Assembly (NCBI RefSeq): GCF_014842075.1
Contig: NZ_JACYVA010000001.1
Span: forward strand, 518,278 to 582,277
Origin: Sphingomonas sp. CFBP 13720
GTDB taxonomy: Bacteria; Pseudomonadota; Alphaproteobacteria; Sphingomonadales; Sphingomonadaceae
Length of the DNA: 64,000 nucleotides
Direction of reading: 5' to 3'
Of the stretch, positions 1 to 10,345 are shown piece by piece (position 1 is the first letter of the stretch; each line of letters starts with the position of its first letter). A program made the translations under genes and the position numbers. Below the pieces are notes generated by a model that saw only the letters and a program-made list of their open reading frames with translations, was not told the DNA's origin and did no database searches.

Positions 1-2216
1 AGCTCGTTCGCGGTGCTCGTCATAGGTGCGATCTGCACCGGCTTTTCCATGCCGATCAGCATCGGACCGATCACGGCGTCCCCGCCCAACTCGCGCAGCA
101 GCTTGGCGGAGATATTGGCCGATTGCAGCCCCGGCATGATGAGCACGTTGGCCGGACCCGACAGGCGCGCGAATGGGAAATTGGCCATCTGTTTCGGGTT
201 CAGCGCGACGTCGGGCGCCATCTCCCCTTCATATTCGAACCCGACCTGACGCTTGTCGAGCGCTGCCACGCCGTCGCGGACATTGTCGATCCACTGGCCC
301 GACGGGTTGCCGAACGTCGAATAGCTGAGGAACGCCACCCGTGGTTCGTGCCCCATCCGCCGCGCGACGGCGGCGGTGCGTTCCGCGATATCGGCAAGTT
401 CTTCAGCCGCCGGGCGTTCGTTGATCGTGGTGTCGGCCATGAACACCGTGTGGCTCTGCCCGACCAGCAGGTGGATGCCGAACGGCACCTTGCCGTCGAC
501 CGGGTCGATCACGCGCCGCACGTCGCGGAACGTCTGCGCATAGGTGCGGGTAATACCGGTAATCATCGCGTCGGCGACGCCAAGCTGTAGCAGCACCGCG
601 CCGAACGTGTTGCGATCCTGGTTGATCATCCGCTCCGCATCGCGACGCAGGAACCCGCGCCGTTGCAGCCGGGCATAGAGGAAGTCGACCATCTGCGGCA
701 CCATCTCGCTGGTGCGGCTGTTATGGACTTCATATTCCTCGGGATTGACCACGCCAAGCGCGCGCAGCCGGTCATGCACGTCGTCGCGCCCGACCAGCAC
801 GGGGACGCCATAGCCGCCTTCCTTGAACGCGATCGCCGCGCGCAGCACGACTTCCTCTTCGCCTTCCGCGAACAGCACGCGCTTGGGATGCGCGCGCGCG
901 CCTTCATATGCCATGGTCAGCACCGACGTGGTCGGGTTGAGCCGCGCGCGCAGCTTCTGGCGATAGGCATCCATGTCGAGGATCGGCCGCGTCGCCACGC
1001 CCGAATCCATCGCCGCCTTCGCCACCGCCGACGGCACCAATTCCATCAGCCGCGGATCGAACGGCGCCGGGATGATATATTCCGGGCCGAAGCTGTGCTG
1101 CGTACCGTATGCCAGCGCCACTTCCTCCGGCACGCGCTGCCGTGCGAGTTCGGCGATGGCGTTGGCAGCGGCGATCTTCATCGCATCGTTGATGCCGGTC
1201 GCCCGTACGTCGAGCGCGCCACGGAAGATGAACGGGAAACCGATGACGTTGTTGACCTGGTTCGGATAATCCGACCGGCCGGTCGCCACGATCGCGTCCG
1301 GCCGCGCCGCTTTCGCCAGTTCGGGGCGTATTTCCGGCTCCGGGTTCGCCATCGCGAAGATGATCGGCGACGGCGCCATGTCCTTGACCATTTCGGGTTT
1401 CAGCGCGCCCGCCGCCGACAGGCCGAGGAACACGTCGGCTCCGTGCAGCGCCTCGGTCAGCGTCCGCCGATCGGTCGCGGCGGCATGCGCCGACTGCCAC
1501 TGGTTCACGTCGTCGCGACCCTGATAGATGACGCCGGTACGGTCGCACAGGATCACGTTGTCAGCGGCAACGCCCATCGCCTTCATCAGTTCGGTGCACG
1601 CGATCGCCGCCGCGCCCGCGCCGTTCACGACGACCCTGACCTCGCCCAGCTTCCGGTTGGTCAGCAGGCATGCGTTGATCAGCCCAGCGGCACAGATGAT
1701 CGCGGTGCCGTGCTGATCGTCGTGAAAGACCGGAATGTTCATCCGTTCGCGCAACGTCTGTTCGATGATGAAGCATTCGGGCGCCTTGATATCCTCAAGG
1801 TTGATGCCGCCGAAGGTCGGTTCCATCAATTCGACGGCGTCGATGAAGCGGTCGACGTCCTCGGTCTTCAATTCGATATCGATCGAATCGACGTCGGCGA
1901 ACCGTTTGAACAGCACCGCCTTGCCTTCCATCACCGGCTTGGACGCCAGCGCGCCCAGATTGCCCATGCCAAGGATCGCGGTGCCGTTGGAAATGACGGC
2001 GACCAGATTGCCCTTCGCCGTATAGTCATAGGCGGTGGCGGGATCGTCGGCGATCGCCTGTACCGGCACGGCGACGCCCGGCGAATATGCAAGTGCAAGA
2101 TCGCGCTGCGTCGCCATCGGCTTCGATGCGATGATCTCGATCTTGCCCGGACGCCCTTCCGAATGGAACAGCAGCGCCTCGCGCTCGGAGAACTGGACGG
2201 TGGTTTCCTCGGACAC
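1..2216 (-). CDS. maeB: NADP-dependent malic enzyme with phosphotransacetylase-like domain, C-terminus cut by window edge
   Basis: Cytosolic enzyme that oxidatively decarboxylates malate to pyruvate with NADP, linking the TCA cycle to pyruvate and NADPH supply. The minus-strand frame opens with GTG at 2216 and runs off the left edge after about 738 codons; MaeB-type enzymes are about 750-770 residues, so only the last few residues are missing. The N-terminal half shows the malic enzyme core ([46 protein letters not shown]). The C-terminal third, starting near [11 protein letters not shown], matches the phosphate acetyltransferase domain fused to this class, which has a regulatory rather than catalytic role in known members. 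It diverges from mutS across a 180-bp spacer. Confidence 0.95.
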   Translation of the reverse strand, partial: MSEETTVQFSEREALLFHSEGRPGKIEIIASKPMATQRDLALAYSPGVAVPVQAIADDPATAYDYTAKGNLVAVISNGTAILGMGNLGALASKPVMEGKAVLFKRFADVDSIDIELKTEDVDRFIDAVELMEPTFGGINLEDIKAPECFIIEQTLRERMNIPVFHDDQHGTAIICAAGLINACLLTNRKLGEVRVVVNGAGAAAIACTELMKAMGVAADNVILCDRTGVIYQGRDDVNQWQSAHAAATDRRTLTEALHGADVFLGLSAAGALKPEMVKDMAPSPIIFAMANPEPEIRPELAKAARPDAIVATGRSDYPNQVNNVIGFPFIFRGALDVRATGINDAMKIAAANAIAELARQRVPEEVALAYGTQHSFGPEYIIPAPFDPRLMELVPSAVAKAAMDSGVATRPILDMDAYRQKLRARLNPTTSVLTMAYEGARAHPKRVLFAEGEEEVVLRAAIAFKEGGYGVPVLVGRDDVHDRLRALGVVNPEEYEVHNSRTSEMVPQMVDFLYARLQRRGFLRRDAERMINQDRNTFGAVLLQLGVADAMITGITRTYAQTFRDVRRVIDPVDGKVPFGIHLLVGQSHTVFMADTTINERPAAEELADIAERTAAVARRMGHEPRVAFLSYSTFGNPSGQWIDNVRDGVAALDKRQVGFEYEGEMAPDVALNPKQMANFPFARLSGPANVLIMPGLQSANISAKLLRELGGDAVIGPMLIGMEKPVQIAPMTSTANE

Positions 2217-2397
2217 TGGCAATCTCCCGTTTGGGCGGCTGTACCCGGCTGGTCGCAGGCGGGGCAAGGCTCTTGTCCCGAAATGCGGGATGGGCGGCGA
2301 TGACCATGCCCTGTTCGACATGCCGGGGATTGGCTCCCCCACGACCCCGCCGTCGTGCGCATTTGCCCATCCGCGCCTCGCCCGGTATCGCGCCGTC

Positions 2398-5013
2398 ATG
2401 GCGATGAAGGCTCCGGCGGGCGATACCCCTGCCCCCACCCCGATGATGGTGCAGTATCTGGCGTTGAAGGCGGAGGCGCAGGATTGCCTGCTCTTCTATC
2501 GCATGGGCGACTTCTTCGAACTGTTCCACGACGACGCGAAGGTCGCGGCCGCCGTGCTCGACATCGCGTTGACCTCGCGCGGCGAACATGAAGGCGCACG
2601 GATTCCGATGTGCGGCGTGCCGGTCCATGCGGCGGAAGCCTATCTGGCGCGGCTCATCAAGGCGGGACATCGCGTCGCCATCGCCGAACAGGTCGAAAGC
2701 CCAGAAGAAGCCAAACGCGCACGCGGATCGAAGGCGCTGGTGGCGCGTGCGATCGTCCGCGTGGTCACCGCCGGCACGCTGACCGAGGAAGCGTTGCTCG
2801 ACGCGCGTGCGGCCAACTGGTGCGCCTGTATCGGCGAAGCGGGCGGCGCCGTCGCCATCGCTGCCGCCGACGTATCGACTGGCCGGTTCGAGGTGATCGA
2901 AACCGATGCCGCCGGGCTGACCGCCGCGCTAGCCCGGCTGCACGCGGTCGAAGTGGTCGCCGCCGAATCCTCCGCCTTCGCCGACATCGCCACGCTGTTG
3001 CGTCCGAAGGGCGACTTCGACAGCGCCGCCGGGGAAGCGCGACTTAAGACGCTGCACGGCGTCGCCACACTCGATGGATATGGTCAGTTCAGCCGTGCCG
3101 CGCTGGCGGCGGCGGGCGGGCTCGTCGCCTATCTCGATCATACCGCGCGGGGACAGTTGCCGTTCCTGCGCCCGCCGGTCTGCGCCGCCGATGGCGCGTG
3201 CATGGCGATCGACGCGGCGACGCGCGAAAGCCTCGAACTGACCCGCACCGCTGCCGGGCAGCGCGCCGGCAGCCTGCTGGCCGAAGTCGACCGGACCGTC
3301 ACCGGTGCGGGCGCACGGCTGCTCGCCGCCGATATCGGCGCGCCGTTGATGGACCGGATGGCGATCGAGGCGCGGCTGGCGGCGGTCGCGTGGTTCCATG
3401 ACGATCCCGGCCTGCGCGACACGGTGCGTCATGCGTTGCGCGCACTACCCGACATCGGCCGTGCGATCGGACGGATCGCCGCCGGGCGCGGATCGCCGCG
3501 CGATCTGGGCCAGTTGCGCGACGGGCTGGATGCCGCATGGACGCTGGGCCAGCAACTGGGCGGCATGGCCGACGTGCCGCCGCTGGTCGCCGGGCTGGCC
3601 CCGCAACTGCGCGGTCATGGTGAGTTGATCGACCTGCTGCGCCGCGCGCTGGTGCCGATGCCGCCGATCGACGCGGCGGCGGGCGGCTATGTCGCCGAAG
3701 GGTTCGACGCCGCGCTGGATGCGCTGCGCGACACCGGCGCGGGCGGCCGCCGCGCCATCGCTGCATTGGAAGCGCAATATCGCACCGCCACCGGCATCGC
3801 CGCGCTCAAGATCCGCCATAACGGCGTGCTGGGCTATCATGTCGAGGTGCCGGCGCGCGTCGCCGACAAATTGATGGCGGCCGACAGCGGCTTTACCCAT
3901 CGCCAGACGCTGGCCGGCGTCGTCCGCTTCAACGCCCCCGACCTGCATGACGCCGCGATCAAGGTGACGCAGGCCGGCGCGCACGCACTGGCCGCCGAGG
4001 CCGCGCATCTGGAAGCCTTGACCGACGCCGCGCTGTCGCGTCGCGAGGCCATCGCCGCCACCGCCGATGCGCTGGCCCGGATCGACGTTGCGGCGGCGCT
4101 GGCCGAACGCGCGGCGGAAGGCGGCTGGGCGCGTCCGACACTGGTCGACCATCCGTGCCTCGACATCGCGGGCGGCCGTCATCCCGTGGTCGAAAGCGCG
4201 GTCGCGCGCGGCGGCGGGCGCTTCGTTGCCAATGACTGTCATCTGTCCGAACGATCGCGGCTATGGCTGGTCACCGGTCCCAATATGGGCGGCAAGTCGA
4301 CGTTCCTGCGGCAGAACGCGCTGATCGTCGTGCTGGCGCAGGCGGGCGGCTATGTTCCCGCGACCAGCGCGACGCTCGGGCTGGTCGACCGGTTGTTCAG
4401 CCGGGTCGGCGCGTCCGACAACCTCGCGCGCGGCCGGTCGACCTTCATGGTGGAGATGGTCGAAACCGCCGCGATTCTCGCCCAGGCGACACCGCGCTCG
4501 TTCGTCATCCTCGACGAGGTCGGTCGCGGCACCTCGACCTATGACGGCCTAGCCATCGCATGGGCGGTGGTCGAGGCGATTCACGAGGACAATCGCTGCC
4601 GCTGCCTGTTCGCCACACATTATCACGAACTGACCCGCCTATCGGAACGCTGCGACGCGCTGTCGCTGCATCACGTCCGCGCGCGCGAATGGAAGGGCGA
4701 TCTGGTCCTGCTGCACGAACTGTCCGACGGGCCGGCCGATCGCAGCTACGGCATCGCCGTCGCGCGGCTGGCGGGCCTACCGCCGACGACGCTGGCGCGG
4801 GCGAAAGCAGTGCTGTCGAAACTCGAAGCAGGGCGCGCGAAGACCGGGGGCATCGCGGCGGGGTTGGACGACCTGCCGCTGTTCGCCGCCGTGCAGGCGG
4901 TCGAGGCTGCGCCGGTCGACACCCTGCGCGAGGCGTTGGGCGCGCTGGACATCGACGCCATGACCCCGCGCGAAGCACTCGAATCGCTGTACCGGCTCAA
5001 GGCACTGACCTGA
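2398..5013 (+). CDS. mutS: DNA mismatch repair protein MutS
   Basis: Mismatch recognition ATPase of methyl-independent or MutL-coupled repair. It is 871 residues, a normal MutS length. The mismatch-reading Phe-X-Glu motif is visible as DFFELF (F39, E41). The Walker A motif GPNMGGKST begins at residue 627 and the Walker B region ILDEVGRGTSTYDG lies around 704-717, followed by the conserved ATHYHEL segment. The start is taken as ATG 2398 because homology begins shortly after it (VQYLALKAEAQDCLLFYRMGD); the open frame extends upstream without family similarity. A second ATG two codons later (2404) is an alternative. The stop lies 2 bp from the stop of the convergent GH26 gene. Confidence 0.97.
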   Translation: MAMKAPAGDTPAPTPMMVQYLALKAEAQDCLLFYRMGDFFELFHDDAKVAAAVLDIALTSRGEHEGARIPMCGVPVHAAEAYLARLIKAGHRVAIAEQVESPEEAKRARGSKALVARAIVRVVTAGTLTEEALLDARAANWCACIGEAGGAVAIAAADVSTGRFEVIETDAAGLTAALARLHAVEVVAAESSAFADIATLLRPKGDFDSAAGEARLKTLHGVATLDGYGQFSRAALAAAGGLVAYLDHTARGQLPFLRPPVCAADGACMAIDAATRESLELTRTAAGQRAGSLLAEVDRTVTGAGARLLAADIGAPLMDRMAIEARLAAVAWFHDDPGLRDTVRHALRALPDIGRAIGRIAAGRGSPRDLGQLRDGLDAAWTLGQQLGGMADVPPLVAGLAPQLRGHGELIDLLRRALVPMPPIDAAAGGYVAEGFDAALDALRDTGAGGRRAIAALEAQYRTATGIAALKIRHNGVLGYHVEVPARVADKLMAADSGFTHRQTLAGVVRFNAPDLHDAAIKVTQAGAHALAAEAAHLEALTDAALSRREAIAATADALARIDVAAALAERAAEGGWARPTLVDHPCLDIAGGRHPVVESAVARGGGRFVANDCHLSERSRLWLVTGPNMGGKSTFLRQNALIVVLAQAGGYVPATSATLGLVDRLFSRVGASDNLARGRSTFMVEMVETAAILAQATPRSFVILDEVGRGTSTYDGLAIAWAVVEAIHEDNRCRCLFATHYHELTRLSERCDALSLHHVRAREWKGDLVLLHELSDGPADRSYGIAVARLAGLPPTTLARAKAVLSKLEAGRAKTGGIAAGLDDLPLFAAVQAVEAAPVDTLREALGALDIDAMTPREALESLYRLKALT

Positions 5014-5015
5014 TT

Positions 5016-6014
5016 TCAGGCGAACTTCGGCAACTCGTCCTTCGTCACGTAGCGTTCCGAATTATAGGCCGCGTTCAGCGTGGCGGCGGTGTTCTGCACC
5101 CCGTCCTCCAGCCACCTTGTATGCCAAGTCAGGAACCACAGCCAGTCCGCCTGCGGTCCCAGCCCGGCGGGATCGGGGATCGGACCGTTTTCGTGCAGAC
5201 AGATCGGCACGCTGTCCCCGACGATCGCCTTCACCCCGGCGAACATCGCCGACAGGTTGCCATGATGATCGACATAGGTGTCGGCCCCCGCGATATCGAC
5301 CATATCGCGTCCGGGGTAATAGGCCACATCGGGCACGTCGGCATAGCCCAGCACCCAGATCAGATTGGTCAGTTTCCGGTCGTCGACGAAGTAACGGTAC
5401 ATCGTCCGCCACAATGCCTTGAACCCTTCCGCCCCCCATTGTCCCCACCAGAACCATGTGCCGGTGAATTCATGAAACGGGCGCCACAGGACCGGCACGC
5501 GCGCGTCGCGCAATTCGGTCAGCAGATCGCCGATCTGCGCCATGTCGCGCATCATCGCAGCATGTTGCGGCGTGCCGGCGGTCAGCGCCGCCTTCACGTC
5601 GAACGGCTGCTTCGAATTCTCGTATCCCGTCCCCTTGTCGGGTGCGCCCCAATGCCAGCAAATGCTGGGCAACCCGCCTTCGTCGCGCCACCACCGGATC
5701 GCGCGGGCGTTGACGTTCGCATTGTCCTTCGGATCGATGTAATCGAGACCAAGGATCGCGGGCAGCTTGCCCGTCGTCTTCCTCAGGAAGTCCAGTTCGG
5801 CGCGCGGGCCGCGCGGGGTCCAGCTCGATTCCTGCTGACCGGTCAGCGTCCGTTTGCCGTACACGCTCCATAGATAGCGATAGACCGCCCGTGCCTCGCG
5901 CGATGCCTTCGGGTTGCTCAGCGTCCGGGCCGGGGTCGTCGCCCCTGCCGGTAGCGCGGCGCTCAGCCCCAGTGCTGCCAGCCCGCCCAATCCTTCGCGC
6001 CGCGTGATCCGCAT
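5016..6014 (-). CDS. Secreted glycoside hydrolase family 26 (beta-mannanase-like)
   Basis: Predicted exported retaining glycosidase of family GH26, whose best known members cut beta-1,4-mannans; the substrate here is not determined. The product is 332 residues from ATG 6014, which has a GAGAGGGCG Shine-Dalgarno region; the frame extends 20 codons further without support. The N-terminus ITRREGLGGLAALGLSAALPAGA looks like a Tat-type or Sec signal (twin arginine followed by a hydrophobic stretch and an Ala-X-Ala-like end). The GH26 acid/base is the Glu of WRPFHEF (E182), and the nucleophile is the Glu of CLHENG (E275). No polysaccharide utilisation genes lie next to it; it sits alone between mutS and glsA. 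Confidence 0.85.
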   Translation of the reverse strand: MRITRREGLGGLAALGLSAALPAGATTPARTLSNPKASREARAVYRYLWSVYGKRTLTGQQESSWTPRGPRAELDFLRKTTGKLPAILGLDYIDPKDNANVNARAIRWWRDEGGLPSICWHWGAPDKGTGYENSKQPFDVKAALTAGTPQHAAMMRDMAQIGDLLTELRDARVPVLWRPFHEFTGTWFWWGQWGAEGFKALWRTMYRYFVDDRKLTNLIWVLGYADVPDVAYYPGRDMVDIAGADTYVDHHGNLSAMFAGVKAIVGDSVPICLHENGPIPDPAGLGPQADWLWFLTWHTRWLEDGVQNTAATLNAAYNSERYVTKDELPKFA

Positions 6015-6112
6015 CGCCCTCTCCCGTATCGTTGTCGGGATCAGGCTGGCCGGACTAATACTGAAAATCAACATTCTATTTCGCCGACCGTCCGGTCGTC
6101 ATAGAATGGACC

Positions 6113-7048
6113 ATGCCCGACCTGTCGACCATCGTCTCCGATATCGCCGCCGAAATGGCCGCCGCCCCCGATCGCGGTATCCCGGCCGATTACATCCCGC
6201 CGCTGGCGGCGGTCGATCCGGGCCGCTTCGGGATCGCCGTGATCGAACGCGACGGGACGTGCCATCTCGCGGGGGATGCCGACGAAAGCTTCTCGATCCA
6301 GTCGGTGTCGAAGGTGTTCGCCCTCACCCTCGCTTTGGGTGCGGTGGGCGATCAGCTCTGGCGGCGCGTCGGTCGCGAACCGTCGGGCAGCGCGTTCAAC
6401 TCGATCGTCCAGCTCGAAACCGAACATGGCGTGCCGCGCAATCCGTTCATCAACGCCGGTGCGATCGTCGTCGCCGACGTGCTGCTCGGCCGCAACCAGC
6501 CGCGCGAGGTACTGGGCGAATTGCTCCGGTTCGTCCGGGCGGCGGCGGGCGAGGACGGCATCTTCATCGACGAAGCCGTCGCGCGCGCCGAACAGGATAC
6601 CGGCCACCGCAACATGGCGCTGGCGAACTACATGCGGGCGTTCGGCAATCTGCATCATCCGCCCGAAGCGACGCTGGGCGTCTATTTCCATCAATGCGCG
6701 CTGGCGATGAGTTGTCGCCAGCTTGCGCTGACCGGACGCTATCTGATGGCCGGCGGGATCAATCCGACGACCGGGCACAGTATCGTGTCGGCGCAACGGG
6801 CGCGCCGTATCAATGCGTTGATGCTGACCTGCGGCCATTATGACGGATCGGGCGAATTCGCCTATCGCGTCGGCCTGCCGGGCAAGAGCGGCGTGGGCGG
6901 CGGCATCCTCGCCATCGCGCCGGGCATCGCGTCGATCGCGGTATGGTCGCCCGGTCTGAACGAACGCGGCAATTCGCAACTCGGCACGCTGGCGCTCGAA
7001 CGACTGGTGCAACGCACCGGCTGGTCGATATTCGAACCGCGCGGCTGA
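6113..7048 (+). CDS. glsA: Glutaminase (serine-dependent beta-lactamase-fold type)
   Basis: Cytosolic enzyme hydrolysing glutamine to glutamate and ammonia. At 311 residues it fits the bacterial GlsA/GlsB family (about 300-310). The catalytic Ser-X-X-Lys is seen in SIQSVSK (S64, K67), and other family blocks are clear: [20 protein letters not shown], the [12 protein letters not shown] segment and the glycine-rich GKSGVGGGI near the C-terminus. The start ATG 6113 is the first in frame and lies about 100 bp from the divergent GH26 gene. No glutamine transporter or glutamate decarboxylase is adjacent, so an acid-resistance role is not suggested by context. Confidence 0.95.
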   Translation: MPDLSTIVSDIAAEMAAAPDRGIPADYIPPLAAVDPGRFGIAVIERDGTCHLAGDADESFSIQSVSKVFALTLALGAVGDQLWRRVGREPSGSAFNSIVQLETEHGVPRNPFINAGAIVVADVLLGRNQPREVLGELLRFVRAAAGEDGIFIDEAVARAEQDTGHRNMALANYMRAFGNLHHPPEATLGVYFHQCALAMSCRQLALTGRYLMAGGINPTTGHSIVSAQRARRINALMLTCGHYDGSGEFAYRVGLPGKSGVGGGILAIAPGIASIAVWSPGLNERGNSQLGTLALERLVQRTGWSIFEPRG

Positions 7049-7052
7049 CCGG

Positions 7053-7829
7053 TCAGAACCGCCGGGAAACCCCGCCATAGACGCGCAGCGATGGCGTCGC
7101 GTGATTGAGGCCCGCCGCCCCGCCCGCATCAAGGATCAGATCGCCCGACACCTGCCATGCGACCGCCAGTGCCGCGCGCGTCTCCGCCGCCTCGGTCGCG
7201 CCGATCCATTGCGCCTCTGCCGTCAGGTCGATCGCCTCGCCCAGCGCGATGCCCAACCCCAGCGTTGCGCCCGGCACGACATGATGCCCGTCCCCGCCAT
7301 CGTCGGCCGCATAGGCGACTTCGGGCGAGAATTGCAGGTTGAGCGTATCGTTCAGGTCATAGGTGATGGGCGCAATCATCGACGCCGACCAGTCGCCATC
7401 ACCGATCGGATCGCGTCCGACCGGCAGTGTTACCGACGGTTGCAGGCCATAGGACAGGCCGCTGCCATCGGGGTTGCGCAACGCGATCCGCCCGCCGATC
7501 GACAGATCACCGGTCCGCATCGTGCGGCTGCCGTCGCTGCGGTCGCGCGCCACGCCGATCGGCGTCCACGCGATCTGCGCCTCGATCCGGTCGGTCAGCC
7601 CGACGCGAAACAACGTGTCGGCGAACAACACCGTGTCGCTGTCGTCGTCGCGCTCCCAATCGGACAGCGCGGTCTCGACCGCCGTCCGGCCGGGGTCGAG
7701 GACGCAGGCCGACTGGCCAAGGCTGGGGCGGGTCGAGCAATAGTCGCGCGCCAGTGCCGGCCCCGCCATCGACAGACCCGCGACGCACAGCCCCGCCGCC
7801 GCGATCCGCCTCAACGCAACGTCACCCAT
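7053..7829 (-). CDS. Outer-membrane beta-barrel protein, MetA-pathway transporter-like
   Basis: Predicted outer-membrane protein of up to 258 residues. It has a signal peptide (RRIAAAGLCVAGLSMAGPALA), alternating short amphipathic strands and a terminal phenylalanine (VSRRF), typical of barrel assembly signals. The overall pattern (a PS-VTLPVGRDPIGDGDW block and a strand-rich body) resembles the family annotated as putative MetA-pathway-of-phenol-degradation transporters, although no aromatic catabolism genes are nearby, so no substrate can be inferred. The ATG at 7829 overlaps the xthA end by 19 bp. A TTG at 7814, overlapping the xthA stop as TTGA, would give a shorter and equally good signal peptide. 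Confidence 0.7.
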   Translation of the reverse strand: MGDVALRRIAAAGLCVAGLSMAGPALARDYCSTRPSLGQSACVLDPGRTAVETALSDWERDDDSDTVLFADTLFRVGLTDRIEAQIAWTPIGVARDRSDGSRTMRTGDLSIGGRIALRNPDGSGLSYGLQPSVTLPVGRDPIGDGDWSASMIAPITYDLNDTLNLQFSPEVAYAADDGGDGHHVVPGATLGLGIALGEAIDLTAEAQWIGATEAAETRAALAVAWQVSGDLILDAGGAAGLNHATPSLRVYGGVSRRF

Positions 7830-8581
7830 GTCGGGGCGTGATCGCTGGCTTTTTCGCGTCCACGATATTCCTTGTCCACGCCGGCATCGACCATGCGGTC
7901 GGCGGCGATCGGACTGAGCAACAGGTGATCGATGCGGAACCCCGCGTCACGCTGCCACGCGCCGGCCTGATAATCCCAGAAGGTCCACACGCCGCCGTTC
8001 GGAAACCGGGTCCGCAACGCGTCGGTCCACCCCTGCGCCAGCAACGTGCGATACCCCGCGCGCGATTCCGGCTGCATCAGCGCGTCTTCCTGCATCGCCC
8101 GCACCGAATAGACGTCGTCGTCGTTCGCGATGACATTATAGTCGCCGGCCAGCACCACCGGCTGCTCCGCTTCGAGCAGTGCCAGCGCGCGCGTGCGCAG
8201 CCGATCGATCCAGCGCAGCTTGTAGTCGAACTTGGGTCCGGGTTGCGGGTTGCCGTTGGGCAGATAGATCGACGCGATCACCACGCCGCCGACCTCGGTT
8301 TCCAGATAGCGGCTATGCTCGTCCTCCGGCTCACCCGCCAGTCCGCGCTGGCGTTCGATCGGGTCGGCGCCCCGCGCCAGCACTGCGACACCGTTGAAGC
8401 CCTTCTGTCCATGCCACAGCGCACCATAGCCCGCCGCGCGAATATCCGCCTCCGGGAACGTCTCGTCGCTCGACTTGAGTTCCTGAAGGCACACCACATC
8501 GGGCTGTTGCTCGCCCAGATACTCCAGCAATCGTGGCAGGCGGGCCTTGATGCCGTTGACGTTATAGCTGACGATCTTCAC
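7811..8581 (-). CDS. xthA: Exodeoxyribonuclease III / AP endonuclease
   Basis: Base-excision repair nuclease (exonuclease III family, endonuclease/exonuclease/phosphatase fold), 256 residues. The family start VKIVSYNVNGIKARL fixes the initiation codon as GTG 8581; the open frame extends upstream into the preceding gene without homology. Metal and catalytic residues are seen in LQELK, LAGDYNV and the C-terminal SDHAP. The start lies 1 bp past the stop of the A-type Fe-S carrier gene, so the two are probably co-transcribed and translationally coupled, with the outer-membrane protein gene as third member. Confidence 0.94.
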   Translation of the reverse strand: MKIVSYNVNGIKARLPRLLEYLGEQQPDVVCLQELKSSDETFPEADIRAAGYGALWHGQKGFNGVAVLARGADPIERQRGLAGEPEDEHSRYLETEVGGVVIASIYLPNGNPQPGPKFDYKLRWIDRLRTRALALLEAEQPVVLAGDYNVIANDDDVYSVRAMQEDALMQPESRAGYRTLLAQGWTDALRTRFPNGGVWTFWDYQAGAWQRDAGFRIDHLLLSPIAADRMVDAGVDKEYRGREKASDHAPTWVTLR

Positions 8582-8582
8582 G

Positions 8583-8924
8583 TCAGATCGCGAAGCTGGT
8601 GCCGCAGCCGCAACCCGATGCCGCCTGGGGATTGGTGACGCGGAACGCCGCTCCGCCAAGCGACTCGACGAAATCGACTTCTGCGCCGCGCACCAGATCG
8701 ATGCTGACCGGATCGACCACCAGCCGCACGCCATCGGTTTCCGCGATTAGATCATCGCCGTCGGGGGCGTCGGCAAGACCGAAGCGATACTGAAATCCCG
8801 AACATCCCCCGCCTTCGACCGACAGCCGCAGGATCGCGGGCTTGGCCTGTTTGGCGGCGATCGCCGCGACACGCGCGGCGGCGGCGGCGGACAGGGAAAT
8901 GTCGGTGGAAAGGGTGGCGGTCAT
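8583..8924 (-). CDS. erpA: A-type iron-sulfur cluster carrier (ErpA/IscA family)
   Basis: Small cytosolic carrier that delivers Fe-S clusters to apoproteins; 113 residues from ATG 8924. The three conserved cysteines of the A-type family are present: one in GGGCSGFQY and two in the C-terminal CGCGTSF. The first ATG of the open frame is 50 codons upstream, but the family domain begins at ISLSAAAAARV just after 8924, so the shorter start is chosen. Assignment to ErpA rather than IscA or SufA rests on the overall pattern and its isolation from isc/suf genes and is less certain than the family. It lies directly upstream of xthA. Confidence 0.85.
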   Translation of the reverse strand: MTATLSTDISLSAAAAARVAAIAAKQAKPAILRLSVEGGGCSGFQYRFGLADAPDGDDLIAETDGVRLVVDPVSIDLVRGAEVDFVESLGGAAFRVTNPQAASGCGCGTSFAI

Positions 8925-8970
8925 GACGGTGGAGATAGGCCCACCGCAGTCGATCGGCAACCTTGCCTGA

Positions 8971-10164
8971 TCAGTTGGCGGGGCCACCCATTGCCAGCCG
9001 TTGCCGCTGCGCACGATCGGCGGCCAGCGCCAGTTCGCCTGCCTGAAGATACGGCGCGGGATTGACCGCCGCACCGTCGATGCGGACTTCGTAATGCAGG
9101 TGGCTGCCGGTCGAACGCCCGGTCGATCCCATCAGCCCGATCAACTGGCCACGCCGCACCCGCGCATGGTCGGCCACGAGGATTTTCGACAGATGGCCAT
9201 AACGGGTCGCGATGCCCTTGCCATGGTTCACTTCGATCAGGTTGCCGTACCCGCCGGCACGTTCGGCGCGGGCGATGATGCCATCAGCCGACGCATAGAC
9301 CGGGGTGCCGAGCGGACCGGGGATATCGACCCCGGCATGCATTGCGGCGGTGCCGCGGAACGGGTCCGAACGGACGCCGAAATTGCTGGTGAACGATAGA
9401 TGCGCGACCGGCTGGAACGACGGGATCGAAATCGCCGCCTGCTCGATCGTGTCGAGCTTTTTCCAACTCAGGAACAGCGCGCGGAACTGCGCGTCGGCGG
9501 CGGCATCGGCAGTTGCTGCACCGGCGGTCGCCGCAGCGGCCACGGCGGCATCCACCGGCTCATATGGTCCGCCCATCGCGGCTACGGCGCGGCGCGGGTT
9601 GATGCCCAGCCGCTTCATCGAACGGGCGGTATCGGCATAGCGCGCATCGGCGATCGCACGGGCCTGCGCTGCCATCGTCGCCTGACGCCGCACCACGCGG
9701 TCGAACGGCTGGGTCACGATGCGGGCATCGCCGGAAACATCATGCGGCTCCAGCGCAGCCAGCGCCAGTCCGTCTGCATCGTCCGACCCGGTCAGGACCG
9801 CGGCCAGCGCGGCCTGACGGCGGTCGACCCGGGCGGCGTGTTCGCGGGCGTTGTTGCGAAGCCGGGCTACGTCGGCGCGCATCGATGCGACCTGCTGCTG
9901 CATCGTGGCCAACTTGTCCGCCGACGTCTCGACATCGACGATGCCGCCCGCGACGGCCGTATCGATCGCGGCCTGCCCCATGCCATAGGCCGAGAACGCC
10001 ACGGTCAGCGTCGCCAGCCCGGCGGCGACGGCCTGGGTCCGGCCGGAAATCGAGCAGCGGCGAAGCCGGCTGCCGTCATGAAACAGGATGTTGCGAGTCT
10101 GAAAGATCGAACGGAACCGCGTGGCGATCGTGGCGTTGACTTGCAATACGGACGGTATCGTCAT
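8971..10164 (-). CDS. M23 family metallopeptidase, membrane-anchored
   Basis: Predicted peptidoglycan endopeptidase or LytM-type factor of 397 residues. A cytoplasmic N-terminus is followed by one membrane segment at about residues 45-62. An alanine- and arginine-rich, probably coiled-coil stretch (about 80-200) follows, and then the periplasmic M23 domain. The zinc site is complete: HAGVD (H276, D280) and HLHYE (H355, H357). The layout matches cell-wall remodelling enzymes of sphingomonads rather than secreted lysins. The gene is separated by 181 bp from the peroxiredoxin gene downstream of glnE, so it probably has its own promoter. Confidence 0.88.
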   Translation of the reverse strand: MTIPSVLQVNATIATRFRSIFQTRNILFHDGSRLRRCSISGRTQAVAAGLATLTVAFSAYGMGQAAIDTAVAGGIVDVETSADKLATMQQQVASMRADVARLRNNAREHAARVDRRQAALAAVLTGSDDADGLALAALEPHDVSGDARIVTQPFDRVVRRQATMAAQARAIADARYADTARSMKRLGINPRRAVAAMGGPYEPVDAAVAAAATAGAATADAAADAQFRALFLSWKKLDTIEQAAISIPSFQPVAHLSFTSNFGVRSDPFRGTAAMHAGVDIPGPLGTPVYASADGIIARAERAGGYGNLIEVNHGKGIATRYGHLSKILVADHARVRRGQLIGLMGSTGRSTGSHLHYEVRIDGAAVNPAPYLQAGELALAADRAQRQRLAMGGPAN

Positions 10165-10345
10165 CAGTTTTCGCGACCCAGAATTGCGATCGCAACAACG
10201 GCGCGATCGATGAACCCTTTGTCCAGACAGCAGCCCCCGCGCCTTGACCCCCTGAACGTGCCGTAATCGCTACGCCGGTGGCAAGCGCATCGGGCGTTCG
10301 GCGCGTCAGAACGGCATCGACGTACGGCGAGCCGTTGGGTTGCCG

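Noticed and set aside
663..2303. A 546-codon plus-strand frame opposite the malic enzyme
   Set aside because: The minus strand encodes unmistakable malic enzyme motifs throughout; the plus-strand translation is His/Arg rich.
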